From Pseudodesulfovibrio sp. 5S69 (lineage in GTDB: Bacteria > Desulfobacterota > Desulfovibrionia > Desulfovibrionales > Desulfovibrionaceae), in NCBI RefSeq assembly GCF_037094465.1, contig NZ_CP146609.1:1923501-1987500 (forward strand): 64,000 nt of DNA. The letters are read 5' to 3'. A program made the position numbers and the translations under genes. Below, one piece after another: positions 53,655 through 64,000 of this stretch. The number at the start of each line of letters is the position of its first letter. The stretch's first letter is position 1. The notes under the pieces were generated by a model, which had not been told where the DNA came from, ran no database searches, and saw nothing but the letters and a program-made list of their open reading frames with translations.

Positions 53655-54878
53655 TCAGGCCGGGTTTTCCTCCAGCAGGAGCATGGACAGGGAGCCCACC
53701 AGAAAGGTCGCCTCGGAGAGCAGGGCGCGCGGAATGGTCGGGTAGTCATCGCTGAGCACGTGGCTGATGCCGCCGCCCGAGGCCGTGTCGAACCGCTTGA
53801 GCTTGGCGGCCAGGGCCTCCGGGGACTTGGTCAACCTGCTGTAGTGCAGGATGGGCGCGTCCAGGACCAGGGCCGTGCGTCCCTTAACCCCGGTCAGCCG
53901 TTCGTGCACGGGCCGGGTGAAGCGCACGCCCTCCTCGTTGCGGAAGAGCCGCAGTTGGAGGTCGGGCCACAAGCCGTAGCCCGCCTTGCACCGGCTTTCG
54001 TCCGGGTACAGGGTCATGCGCGGGAACCAGCAGGCCGTAAGGCGCTTGACCAGCAGACAGGCCGGGAGCAGCCCCCAGACGTCCTCGCTGAACCGCTCGT
54101 CGCCGTCCAGGCACAGGACCCAGTCCCCGGCGCACTCGTCCAGCACGCGGTTGCGCTGGGACGCGAAGTCGACCAGGGGACGGGCCAGGTGGCGGACGGG
54201 CGCGGCACAGGCAAAGTCGCGGCCGGGCGTCTCTTCGGCATCCCACAGGACCACCACCTCACGGACCCAGTCCGGGAACTGGGCGAAGAACTCGTCGAGT
54301 CCGGGTTCGTCCGGGGCCAGGATCACGCCCACGGACAGGTCCGGGGCCTGGACGCCCACGTGGCTCAGGTAGGAGCTGTTCAGGGCCAGGTGGGGCTTGG
54401 CGTTCACGAACAGCCGTTGGAGGTTGCGGTATTGGGCGCGCGTGTCCTCGGGCAGAGCCGGGTTCAGGGCCAGGACCGCGTTGTCCGGGGCGATCCCGCT
54501 CATGGCCAGAAGGTAGAGCTGGGCCCAAGGCGAGGTGTCGGCCAGGACCAGGCACCGCGAATCAGGGGCGTTCCAGGCCGGGTGGGCGGCCAGGAAGGCG
54601 CGCGCCGTGGCCGGGTCGGCCTCGCAGACCACCAGCCGGGCGGTCTCGGGCAGCCCGGCAGCCAGGGCCAGGGCGTGCTCGCCGTTCCCCAGGCCGAACA
54701 GGACCAGGGTTTCGCCCTTGCTCTTGCCCAGGATGCGCAGGGAGCGCTCGGCAAAGGCGGCCAGATCGGTCGGATCGGCCGCGTCCGGGTGCATGGGGGC
54801 GTGGTCGGCGGCCTGGTCGGCGCGGAAGCCGAATTCCAGGACGGCGGCGGTATATTGTTCTATCAATGTCGTGTTCAT
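53655..54878 (-). CDS. Glycosyltransferase family 2-like protein with Rossmann-like N-domain
   Basis: 407 residues from ATG 54878, which overlaps the stop of the upstream glycosyltransferase (ATGA). Residues 1-165 contain a nucleotide-binding-like strand-loop GLGNGEH (62-68) followed by VVCEADPATARAF, which recalls the N-domain of flagellin-modifying Maf proteins. From about 178 on there is a family 2 glycosyltransferase-like domain with the likely metal motif D258-G-D260. No membrane segment. Proximity to flagellar genes suggests glycosylation of flagellin or another surface structure; this is inferred. Confidence 0.82.
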   Translation of the reverse strand: MNTTLIEQYTAAVLEFGFRADQAADHAPMHPDAADPTDLAAFAERSLRILGKSKGETLVLFGLGNGEHALALAAGLPETARLVVCEADPATARAFLAAHPAWNAPDSRCLVLADTSPWAQLYLLAMSGIAPDNAVLALNPALPEDTRAQYRNLQRLFVNAKPHLALNSSYLSHVGVQAPDLSVGVILAPDEPGLDEFFAQFPDWVREVVVLWDAEETPGRDFACAAPVRHLARPLVDFASQRNRVLDECAGDWVLCLDGDERFSEDVWGLLPACLLVKRLTACWFPRMTLYPDESRCKAGYGLWPDLQLRLFRNEEGVRFTRPVHERLTGVKGRTALVLDAPILHYSRLTKSPEALAAKLKRFDTASGGGISHVLSDDYPTIPRALLSEATFLVGSLSMLLLEENPA

Positions 54879-55948
54879 TGCGCGATTCCTTTGCGTCGGA
54901 GCAGTTCCAGGTACACGGCTTCGAGTTTGCGGGCGATGGTCTGCATGCGGAACAGGCGCACGGCCTTGTCCCGTCCGGCCAACCCCATGCGCCGCGCTTC
55001 GGCGGGATGGGAAAACAGGTACTTGAGGGCCATTGCATACCCTTCCGCGCCGTCGGCCACAAGTCCGGTGACGCCGTGTTCCACCAATTCGAGCTGGGCG
55101 TTGTCGCGCGCCCCTTCGCACGGGTGGGTGACCACGGGCAGGCCGCAGGCCATGGCCTCGGCGATAACCAGCCCGAAGGATTCGCCCGTGTCGTTGGCGT
55201 GGGCCAGGACCGAGACCCCGTTCAGGAAGGCGGCGATCTCCGCGTCGGTCTCCACCGGATCGCGGAACAGGACGTTCTTCTCCAGGCCGTTTGCGCGGAC
55301 GAAGTCCACGGCCTCGGGGATGGCCCCGATGACGTGGTAGCGGAAGTCCGGTACGTCGCGCACAAGCCCGGGCAGGAAGTCCAGGGCCAGGCGCGACCAC
55401 TTGCCCGGATCGGGCCGGGAGATGCGCCCGGCCACGGGCCGGGAGAAGTCCCGCTCCGTCGTGGCCGCTTCCGCGAAGAGGTCCGTGTCCACCGGGTTGT
55501 AGAGATATGAGTACCGGGCCGGGTCGGGCGTGATGCCCGTGCTCCCGGCGAAGCGATCCAGGCAGAAGCGGGAGACGAACAGGGTGTGGTCGATGACCGC
55601 GGCCTGGGGGCTGGGATCGAAGCGGCCGAAGACGTTGGTCTCCACCACCACGGGCACGCGGGCGCGCTTGATGGGCACGAGCAGCTCGGGCTCGGGCCAG
55701 CCGGCGCGGTGCACGTGCACGACGTGCGGCCTGAAGCGGTCGAGCACGGCCAGCAGGTCGCCCCCGATGAAGGTGTCCACGCCCGCCGCCCGTATCTGCG
55801 CGGCGCGCACGCCGTCGGCCCGGCTGTATACCGCCGGGGCGAACCGGACCGGGTCGAGGTTGGTCACGAAGAGCTGCATGACCTTCTCCGTGCCGCCCAG
55901 ACCCAGAGACTTGATCACGTGGAGAACGCGAACGGGGGATTCAACCAT
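54875..55948 (-). CDS. Glycosyltransferase family 4 (GT-B)
   Basis: 357 residues from ATG 55948 (MVESPVRVLHVIKSLGLGGTE). GT4 features are GGTEKVMQLF at the N-terminal acceptor side and the C-terminal nucleotide-sugar site ESFGLVIAEAMACGLPVVTH (E-x7-E pattern). The acceptor and donor cannot be told. It overlaps the next glycosyltransferase gene by four bases, and the run-on frame of fliS overlaps its start by eight bases. Confidence 0.9.
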   Translation of the reverse strand: MVESPVRVLHVIKSLGLGGTEKVMQLFVTNLDPVRFAPAVYSRADGVRAAQIRAAGVDTFIGGDLLAVLDRFRPHVVHVHRAGWPEPELLVPIKRARVPVVVETNVFGRFDPSPQAAVIDHTLFVSRFCLDRFAGSTGITPDPARYSYLYNPVDTDLFAEAATTERDFSRPVAGRISRPDPGKWSRLALDFLPGLVRDVPDFRYHVIGAIPEAVDFVRANGLEKNVLFRDPVETDAEIAAFLNGVSVLAHANDTGESFGLVIAEAMACGLPVVTHPCEGARDNAQLELVEHGVTGLVADGAEGYAMALKYLFSHPAEARRMGLAGRDKAVRLFRMQTIARKLEAVYLELLRRKGIAQ

Positions 55949-56693
55949 GGCGGAAAGGTGACACATGCCGCATGTGTTGTAAATGTCCGTCTATCGTCCT
56001 GGAAAAACCGGACCTTGCCCGCAAAACGAAACCGGCCCCTTGCGGGGCCGGCGATTCATCGGTTGGCGTTGTTGTAGGCGTTGGCCGCGCGGAATTTGGC
56101 AGCCGCGGCCGCGCTCCGGATCGGGGTGGGCGCGGCCGGCGCGGCGGACCCGGCCGCCGGTTCGGCCGAGGCTCGGGCGCGGGCTGGGCCTTCCGGGGCG
56201 GCTCGGTCCGCTGCGGGGCCGGGGCGGCCTGCACGGGCATGACCGGAGGCGCCTGGGGGACCGGGGGCGCGGAAGCCGGTTTGACCCCGCCGGTGGACGC
56301 CGTGTCGCCGGGGGCGGCCTTGCCGTCGTGGATGGGCACGATCTGGGCGTAGGCCGAGCGCAGTCCGTCCAGGATCTTGATGACGTCGTCGACCATCCTG
56401 TTGTCCAGGCGGATGTTGGCCTTGACCAACTGGGTGGTGCAGAACATGTACAGCTGGCCGAGCTTGGGGGTGATCTCCCCGCCCTTTTCCTTGTTCAAGC
56501 TTTCGGACAGCTCATGAATGATCGCCATGGCCTTGGATATGTAAATGCCCTTCTTGGCATAGTCCCTGTTGTCGATTTCACGCTTTGCCCGTTTGAGGAA
56601 TTTGATCGCCGCCTCATAGAGCATGAGGAGGAGTTCCCCTTGGGTGGTGGTTTCGATCTGGGTCGCCAGGTATGCCTTCGCTGGGTTGGCCAT
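55941..56693 (-). CDS. fliS: Flagellar chaperone FliS with frameshifted C-terminal tail
   Basis: FliS is the cytosolic chaperone that binds flagellin before export. The first 130 residues from ATG 56693 (MANPAKAYLATQIETTTQGELLLMLYEAAIKFLKRAKREI) are a normal FliS core. A proline- and alanine-rich tail follows. Around 56,155-56,165 the coding pattern switches frame: the other frame reads on to RSAAAAAKFRAANAYNNANR and a stop at 56056-56058, followed directly by a terminator, while the present frame runs through that terminator to 55941 with an unlikely composition. I infer a lost base or a sequencing error. The core should still work. Confidence 0.85.
   Translation of the reverse strand: MANPAKAYLATQIETTTQGELLLMLYEAAIKFLKRAKREIDNRDYAKKGIYISKAMAIIHELSESLNKEKGGEITPKLGQLYMFCTTQLVKANIRLDNRMVDDVIKILDGLRSAYAQIVPIHDGKAAPGDTASTGGVKPASAPPVPQAPPVMPVQAAPAPQRTEPPRKAQPAPEPRPNRRPGPPRRPRPPRSGARPRLPNSARPTPTTTPTDESPAPQGAGFVLRARSGFSRTIDGHLQHMRHVSPFRHG
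56020..56051 (-). terminator. Intrinsic terminator of fliD-fliS
   Basis: On the minus strand CCGGCCCC-GCAA-GGGGCCGG (56051-56032) is followed by TTTCGTTTT. It lies 4 bases after the out-of-frame stop at 56056, supporting that stop as the original end of fliS. Confidence 0.92.
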
Positions 56694-56706
56694 CAAATAC
56701 TCCTTG

Positions 56707-58449
56707 CTATTCAAGCTGTGCCAATGCGGCTTCAAGTTGCCCCTGCCGGAGCTGATACTGCCCCAGCAACGTGTCGAGACGGGAATACTTCAAGCGCAGG
56801 TTGCGTTCCAGTTTATCGATCCGGGTTTCTTCAAATTTGATCTTGTCATCGATGGAGTCCATGATGTCGCCGTAGTTGTGCTGCAGGACCGCCAGCGGAC
56901 CGCCTTCATAGGTAAATTTGTTGTACGGCTTGGTCAGCGCGGTCAGCTCGTCGATCATCTCGGTGGCCTTGCCCGCCTTGACCGCCACCTTGCCGTTGTA
57001 GGTTCCGGCCCCGGTGTTGTTCAGCCGCAGGGCCATACCGCTTGCGTCGCCGGACAAGGCGGTGATTTCCCATCCCGACACCGCGGCGTCCTCGCCGTTG
57101 ATGGTCGCGCTGATGATCTGCGTGCCGTCGCTGACCACCTCGATGTCGTACTCGCCTGGTTTGGTGGTGCCTTCGACTAGGGAGTTGAAGGTGAAGTCCG
57201 TGGTTCGGCTGGTTCCGGTTGGCTCCAGGCTGAATAGTTCGGCCACGGCCGTAGGGTCATCCTGAAGGGCTTCGTCGAGCTTCTCGTAGTCGATGGTCAG
57301 CAGCCCGTAGGTGGCTGACCCCTGTTCGGCATCGGTCATGATGCCGAGTTGGGACAGGGCGCAGTACTTGTCTCCGGAGCGGGTTTCAGGGTCCCAGGGG
57401 GTGAAGCCCACGCCGATGTTGGCCGTGATGTTCTTCAGGTTCTGGGAGATGATGTCTATGCCGTAGTTGCCGGTCAGGATGGAGCCTTTTTTATCTTCCG
57501 GGTCGGTGAGCGAATTGCCGCCGGTGCTGACGGCACCCTTGGTCTGATCCACCTTGGTCAGCGCGATGATCTGGGCCCGGATGGTATTGACCGCCTCCAC
57601 AAAGGCGGTAACTTTGTCCGCGATGTCGGAGGTGTCGGTGGTCACGGTCAGGCTGACAACCGAGCCCGGGGCGGCGGCCTTGAGGTCCAGGGTGATGCCG
57701 GAAATGATGTCGTCCACGGAGTTGGAGCCGCGCTCGATCCAGGCCGAGTTGGAGGTCGGGAATCCGTCCACGCGGATCTGGCTGTTCTGGGCGTTTTGGG
57801 TCTCGGTGAAGTCGCCCGCGCCGAATGCCAGCGAGCCCGCGTTGGAGATGACCAGTTGGTTGTCAGCGCCCAGCCCCTTGCCCGCCAGTTGCAGGTGATA
57901 GGAAGTGCCGTCGAAGATGGTCGTGGCCTGGATGAGTCCCCGCGAATCGGGGTGGTTGTTGATCAGTTCGACGAATCCTTCCAGGGTGGTGCCCGCCGAG
58001 ATGTCGTTGATGGTGATGGATTCGCCGCCGTAGGAGAAGGTAAACGAGGTGTCGGACGAGGCGATGACCGAGTCCATGGAGCTGGCGCCGGAGTTGGTGA
58101 TCAGGATGTCGTTGGTGGCCAACTGGTTGATGAGTACGGTGTGGGAGGACTCCAGGGCGTCGGCATCGGCAGTGGCCACGAGCAGGTTGGTATTGGAGCT
58201 GGAAACGCCCTTGGTCATGAAGTCGTTCAGGGTGTCCATGCCTTCCAGGGAGGTCTTCAGACTGAGCAACTTGGTATTGAGATCCATGAACTGCGCATTC
58301 TTTTCTTCCCAGGAGGTCTTCCAGTTCTTCAGGCGTGTGACACGGCTCCGCTCAACCTCGACAAGCCCATCAATGAGCGTGTTGAAGTCCGTCCCGTTGC
58401 CCAGGCCGGTAAAGTTGATTGAACCCGATGTGTACGTGCTGTCTGCCAT
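56707..58449 (-). CDS. fliD: Flagellar filament cap protein FliD
   Basis: 580 residues, within the usual range. FliD is exported and forms the cap under which flagellin polymerises. The N-terminal domain (INFTGLGNGTDFNTLIDGLVEVERSR) and C-terminal domain (about 480-575, TALTKPYNKFTYEGGPLAVLQ then a coiled coil KFEETRIDKLERNLRLKYSRLDTLLGQYQ) are recognised. fliS follows 14 bases later. A sigma-54-type promoter lies upstream. Confidence 0.95.
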   Translation of the reverse strand: MADSTYTSGSINFTGLGNGTDFNTLIDGLVEVERSRVTRLKNWKTSWEEKNAQFMDLNTKLLSLKTSLEGMDTLNDFMTKGVSSSNTNLLVATADADALESSHTVLINQLATNDILITNSGASSMDSVIASSDTSFTFSYGGESITINDISAGTTLEGFVELINNHPDSRGLIQATTIFDGTSYHLQLAGKGLGADNQLVISNAGSLAFGAGDFTETQNAQNSQIRVDGFPTSNSAWIERGSNSVDDIISGITLDLKAAAPGSVVSLTVTTDTSDIADKVTAFVEAVNTIRAQIIALTKVDQTKGAVSTGGNSLTDPEDKKGSILTGNYGIDIISQNLKNITANIGVGFTPWDPETRSGDKYCALSQLGIMTDAEQGSATYGLLTIDYEKLDEALQDDPTAVAELFSLEPTGTSRTTDFTFNSLVEGTTKPGEYDIEVVSDGTQIISATINGEDAAVSGWEITALSGDASGMALRLNNTGAGTYNGKVAVKAGKATEMIDELTALTKPYNKFTYEGGPLAVLQHNYGDIMDSIDDKIKFEETRIDKLERNLRLKYSRLDTLLGQYQLRQGQLEAALAQLE

Positions 58450-58477
58450 GGCTGCATCCTTAATCGGAAGATTTTTC

Positions 58478-58500
58478 CCATTTCATTAGGTATGAAATGG
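58478..58500. promoter_or_regulatory. Inverted repeat at the fliD transcription start
   Basis: CCATTTCAT (58478-58486), TAGGT, ATGAAATGG (58492-58500): perfect 9-base arms. It overlaps the start site predicted from the sigma-54 promoter and could be an operator or a hairpin in the leader. Confidence 0.45.
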
Positions 58501-58502
58501 TC

Positions 58503-58518
58503 TGCAATCCTGATGCCA
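58503..58518 (-). promoter_or_regulatory. Sigma-54 promoter of fliD-fliS
   Basis: On the minus strand TGGCATCAGGATTGCA (58518-58503) matches TGGCAC-N5-TTGCA, with ten bases between the GG and GC doublets, as RpoN requires. Transcription would start near 58492, about 43 bases before the fliD start. An activator is implied but not encoded in the window. Confidence 0.65.
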
Positions 58519-58540
58519 CGGTATGAGGCGAAAATTACTC

Positions 58541-58579
58541 TATAAAAACAATGGGCCGGACTCCCAAGGAGCCCGGCCC
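58541..58579 (-). terminator. Intrinsic terminator of the flagellin gene
   Basis: On the minus strand GGGCCGG-G-CTCC / GGAG-T-CCGGCCC (58579-58553) is followed by ATTGTTTTTATAG. It lies about 30 bases after the flagellin stop codon. Confidence 0.9.
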
Positions 58580-58610
58580 GAAAGTCGCCTTGAAGCGATG
58601 GGATTACCGA

Positions 58611-59498
58611 CTAGCCGAGCAGGGACAGGGCCATTCTCGGCATGCTGTTGGCCTGGGCCAGCATGGAGACCGCCGACTGGGTCAGAATCTGGTTGCGCAC
58701 GAAGTCGGTCATCTCGGTGGCGACGTCGACGTCGGAGATGCGGGATTCGGCGGCCTGGGTGTTCTCGGCCTGGATGCCCAGGACGGTAACGGTGTTTTCC
58801 AGGCGGTTCTGCAACGCACCCAGGTTGGCGCGGATCTTGTCCTTGGAGATGATGGCCTTGTTCAGGACATCCAGGGACTTCTGGGCCAATTCCTGGGTTG
58901 AGATGGAGCGGCCGGCCGAGCCGGTGGCGCCGAGGCCGACACCCAGAGCCGACGCTGTGGCCGTGTTGATCTGGATGTAGTAGTAGTCTTCCGAGCAGTC
59001 GTTGCCGGTACCGAAGTGGACCTTCAGCTTGCCGGTGGCCTTGAGCCCGGACCCGTCGTGGGTCGCGGAGGACAGGTTGCCGTTGAGCAGGTAGATGCCG
59101 TTGAAGTCGGTCGAGTTGGCGATACGGGTGATTTCCGAAGCCATGGCCTGGTACTCGGAGTCGATGATCAGGCGCTGGTCGGAGTTGTAGGTACCCGTGG
59201 AGGCCTGCATGGCCAGTTCCTTCATGCGGATCAGCTTTTCATCGATAACGCCGAGCGCACCGTCAGCCGTCTGGATGAGGGAGATGCCGTCGTTGGCGTT
59301 GCGGATGCCCTGCTGCAGGGAACTGACGTCGGAACGCATGAGCTCGCGAACGGCCAGACCGGCGGCGTCGTCAGAAGCCCGAGTGATGCGCAGACCCGAA
59401 GACAGGCGACGGGTGGACGTTTCCAGGTTGCCGTAGGAGACACCCAGGTTGCGCGCAGCGTTCATCGCCATCAAGTTGTGGTTGATAACCAGAGACAT
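58611..59498 (-). CDS. fliC: Flagellin
   Basis: 295 residues from ATG 59498 (MSLVINHNLMAMNAARNLG), preceded by AAGGAGGAAATT. Flagellin is exported and polymerises into the filament. The conserved N-terminal D0/D1 part ([54 protein letters not shown]) and C-terminal part (ALQNRLENTVTVLGIQAENTQAAESRISDVDVATEM, then NQILTQSAVSMLAQAN) are complete. The central variable part is short. A sigma-28-type promoter precedes it; nearby glycosyltransferases may modify it. Confidence 0.97.
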   Translation of the reverse strand: MSLVINHNLMAMNAARNLGVSYGNLETSTRRLSSGLRITRASDDAAGLAVRELMRSDVSSLQQGIRNANDGISLIQTADGALGVIDEKLIRMKELAMQASTGTYNSDQRLIIDSEYQAMASEITRIANSTDFNGIYLLNGNLSSATHDGSGLKATGKLKVHFGTGNDCSEDYYYIQINTATASALGVGLGATGSAGRSISTQELAQKSLDVLNKAIISKDKIRANLGALQNRLENTVTVLGIQAENTQAAESRISDVDVATEMTDFVRNQILTQSAVSMLAQANSMPRMALSLLG

Positions 59499-59789
59499 AA
59501 TTTCCTCCTTGAAATTGTTTTGGCTTCCATGCCTAGGTACTACCCCGGAGGTCACATTCCGCCGGGAAAACCTTCTTTTGTTGCCCACTTCATCGACCTT
59601 GGCGAAGAAAACTTTAGGTTGCGTGAACGATTTTTTACGTCTCTGAATGCAAGAAAATGATTCGGCCGTCCGGACGGCGCGCACCAGCGGCCGAATCGTC
59701 CGCCGGGCAGCGGCGAGGCTGTGCGGCGATGACGGCCGAATATTTCGGAATCAATGGGGAAACCGTCGGTACGGGGCGGGCCTCGGCGA
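59499..59789 (-). other. Flagellin upstream region
   Basis: This 291-base gap carries the flagellin leader (about 85 bases), a sigma-28-type promoter and, beyond it, GC-rich sequence without a recognisable gene. I see no terminator for the CgeB-like gene apart from its own 3' end. Confidence 0.6.
59590..59616 (-). promoter_or_regulatory. Sigma-28 promoter of the flagellin gene
   Basis: On the minus strand TAAA (59616-59613), exactly 15 bases, then GTCGATGA (59597-59590), matching TAAA-N15-GCCGATAA at 10 of 12 positions. It is the expected FliA-type promoter for a late flagellar gene. Confidence 0.7.
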
Positions 59790-62376
<2,587 letters not shown>

Positions 62377-62443
62377 GGCGACTCCTGTGTGGTTAAAGGG
62401 CTATTGGCAAACGATACGGTATTTGTGATGTCAGGGCAACATC

Positions 62444-63430
62444 CTATCGGGAATGTTGCGGAAGTGACGGAAAAAGTTCGTCGGCCATGTGGCGCATGTC
62501 TCCGGTGCCCGCGCCCCGCCTGCCCGAGTCCAGCGATGGCCCGGCCTCCGGCAGGACGCCTCCGGCCCCGTCGAAGACCGTGGGTTCCAGGCGACGACAT
62601 AACGCTTCGGCCCGGTCCGCGGCCCGGTCCATGAGCTCGGCCAGGCTTTCCTCCCGGGCCTCGTCGGACACCGGGTCGTGATAACGGATGGCGCCGGTGA
62701 TGCGGTCGGCCTGATCGAGCCACTGGGGCGCATAGAACAGGGCGGTAATCTCCCGTGCCGTGTCCGGGAGCCAGGCGGAGGCGGCGTGCAGGGCCGTGGC
62801 CAGCCTCCGCGCCGGGAACAGGGCCTGGAACCGGGCGAAGAGTTTGAGGGCCGAGGCCAGGGCCGGACCGGCCTTGTCCGGCCTTATGCCCGCCAGGTCC
62901 GCCATGCCCTCCAGGGGGAGGGCGTCGAACAGGGCCGGGCCCAGAGAGCCGAGCTGGTTGCGGATGCGGTACAGCGGGCGGTCGATCATCTCCGGGCAGG
63001 CGGTCATGTCCATGAGCGACTCCAGGGCGCGGTGGCGCTGGCGGGCCAGCGATTTTTCGCGGCGGGAGGCGGCGTAGTAGTCGCCGGTCAGGTACCAGAC
63101 CATGGGGTGCATGACCGTGTCCGCCCACAGGTGGGAGGCCATGCCTACCAGCAGGGCGGCGGCCAGGTCCGGGTCGGGGGCCAGGGCCGCGTGCCGGGCC
63201 TGGAGCCGGAGCAGGGCATAGGTATCCTCGCCGCGCGCGCCGTGGATGCGGTGGGCCATGCGGGCCATGGGCAGGGCGCGGGGCGTGGCCCCGTAGAACA
63301 GGGCGTCGTGGAGCACGGCTCCGAGGAGCACGGCTTGGGGCCGGGTCGCGAGCCCTGGCGCGAATCGGGTGTCGGCGAGCCGGGCGGCGGTCTTTTCGGC
63401 GGTCTTGAAGTGGATCAGTTCTTTGGGCAT
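62444..63430 (-). CDS. Zinc-dependent phospholipase C-like protein
   Basis: 328 residues, helical, no signal peptide. Clusters of His and Asp that could bind metal are seen: H40/D41 in GAVLHDALFYG, H61 in MAHRIHG, and HLWADTVMHPMVWY about residues 100-113. This pattern resembles the zinc-dependent phospholipase C family, where many members have no known substrate. The C-terminal 100 residues are poorly conserved-looking. It is divergent from the shikimate-kinase-like gene. Catalysis is not demonstrated. Confidence 0.75.
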   Translation of the reverse strand: MPKELIHFKTAEKTAARLADTRFAPGLATRPQAVLLGAVLHDALFYGATPRALPMARMAHRIHGARGEDTYALLRLQARHAALAPDPDLAAALLVGMASHLWADTVMHPMVWYLTGDYYAASRREKSLARQRHRALESLMDMTACPEMIDRPLYRIRNQLGSLGPALFDALPLEGMADLAGIRPDKAGPALASALKLFARFQALFPARRLATALHAASAWLPDTAREITALFYAPQWLDQADRITGAIRYHDPVSDEAREESLAELMDRAADRAEALCRRLEPTVFDGAGGVLPEAGPSLDSGRRGAGTGDMRHMADELFPSLPQHSR

Positions 63431-63515
63431 GGCGGTCGGTTTTGGGTTTGCCTTTTGGCTATCCTACTTGATACCGTCCGCGTGGCAACACAAACTTGAA
63501 CCCGTCGAGGAGACG

Positions 63516-64000
63516 ATGGCCAAATATCTCATCAATGAAGAGTACGACGTGCAGGAGGCCGGGGCGGCAAAGACCTTCGGCAAGGGCGAGCGGCGCAGGG
63601 ACTATGCCGACCCCTGGCGCGAGACCGGCAACGTGGTCCTGATCGGGCTGCCCGGATCGGGCCGGGCGGAACTGGCCCGGCTGCTGGCCGACCGCATGGG
63701 CAAGCCGGTGCTCATACCGTCCGAGGCGCAGGCCGCGGCCGAGGCGTTGCAGGGGCTGGGCGCGATCATCGTGCTCGACGACCGGCTGGTGGACGACCCC
63801 GGCGTGCAGCCGCTCATCCACGGCGCGGGCAAGGTCTTCTACCTCATGGCCGACACCCGCCTGCTTTCGGATCGGGTGGCCGGGCGCGGAGGGGTTGAGG
63901 GGGAAGAGGCCGCCGAGGACCTGTGGCGGCAACTCTCGGCCCGCCTGGCCGAGGTGGAGCCGGTCTTCTACGGGGTGCTCCATTTCATATTACAAGGAGC
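63516..64000 (+). CDS. Shikimate-kinase-like P-loop protein, N-terminal part
   Basis: The frame is open from ATG 63516, behind GAGGAGA, to the window edge (161 codons seen). A P-loop GLPGSGRAELA lies at about 45-55, in the place of the GxxGxGKS/T motif of shikimate kinase, but the critical lysine is replaced by arginine (GSGRAE). The later part, KVFYLMADTRLLSDRVAG and VEPVFYGVLHFIL, also follows the shikimate kinase fold. The DxD-type substrate residues are not obvious. It may be a non-catalytic relative. About 35 extra N-terminal residues precede the fold. Confidence 0.75.
   Translation, partial: MAKYLINEEYDVQEAGAAKTFGKGERRRDYADPWRETGNVVLIGLPGSGRAELARLLADRMGKPVLIPSEAQAAAEALQGLGAIIVLDDRLVDDPGVQPLIHGAGKVFYLMADTRLLSDRVAGRGGVEGEEAAEDLWRQLSARLAEVEPVFYGVLHFILQG

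Noticed and set aside
51915..55340. An 1141-codon open plus-strand frame across several minus-strand genes
   Set aside because: It runs antisense through four genes with clear motifs; the translation is G/Q/H/E-rich with no domains.

Overview
This 64 kb window is a contiguous, GC-rich stretch of a chromosome from a sulfate-reducing deltaproteobacterium, most likely Desulfovibrionaceae (Desulfovibrio/Pseudodesulfovibrio type). The assignment is inferred from gene content: an undivided str-S10-spc-alpha ribosomal cluster without tuf, the siroheme-dependent (Ahb) route to heme, the futalosine route to menaquinone, a SulP transporter with a large phosphorelay, and a flagellar block. I saw no tRNA, rRNA, CRISPR array, IS element or prophage.

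Layout. (1) 1-18.9 kb, plus strand: the 3' end of rpoC, then rpsL-rpsG-fusA, the S10 and spc operons with secY and map, and the alpha operon (rpmJ-rpsM-rpsK-rpsD-rpoA-rplQ). rpmD, rpmJ and the zinc-type S14 gene are short or GTG-started. Intrinsic terminators follow rpoC and rplQ. (2) 18.9-25.9 kb: a LysR regulator, then menaquinone genes mqnA, mqnC and mqnE behind a TetR gene (minus) and divergent mqnD (plus), with a palindromic operator between them; an EamA exporter and a small zinc-ribbon protein follow. (3) 26.2-30.5 kb, minus: darP and a four-gene Mla/MCE lipid-transport operon. (4) 30.7-34.2 kb, plus: an Lrp-type regulator and putA.

(5) 34.5-41.8 kb, plus: a seven-gene operon opened by an autoregulated-looking TetR gene. 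It encodes a SulP transporter with an inserted hydrophilic domain, a degenerate cytidylate-kinase-like/BON-like/receiver fusion, a Cache-type histidine kinase, a receiver, a kinase fragment without an ATP site, and a second receiver. This is the best candidate here for an undescribed system: a transporter-coupled phosphorelay.

(6) 41.9-50.6 kb: a GNAT, an Uup-type ABC-F protein and rpe (minus), a solitary binding protein (plus), then heme genes ahbC, hemB, ahbD and ahbA with a small membrane protein (minus). AhbD has a histidine-rich N-terminal tail. (7) 50.7-63.4 kb, minus: an OmpA-like lipoprotein, a small helical protein, a zinc-ribbon/Yip1 protein, two glycosyltransferases, fliS (apparently frameshifted), fliD behind a sigma-54-type promoter, flagellin behind a sigma-28-type promoter, a CgeB-like glycosyltransferase, an AsmA-like protein and a phospholipase C-like protein. 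The window ends inside a shikimate-kinase-like gene (plus).

Three intergenic spaces carry copies of a dispersed hairpin element whose stems differ in sequence but keep their pairing; two of the spaces hold two copies in opposite orientation.
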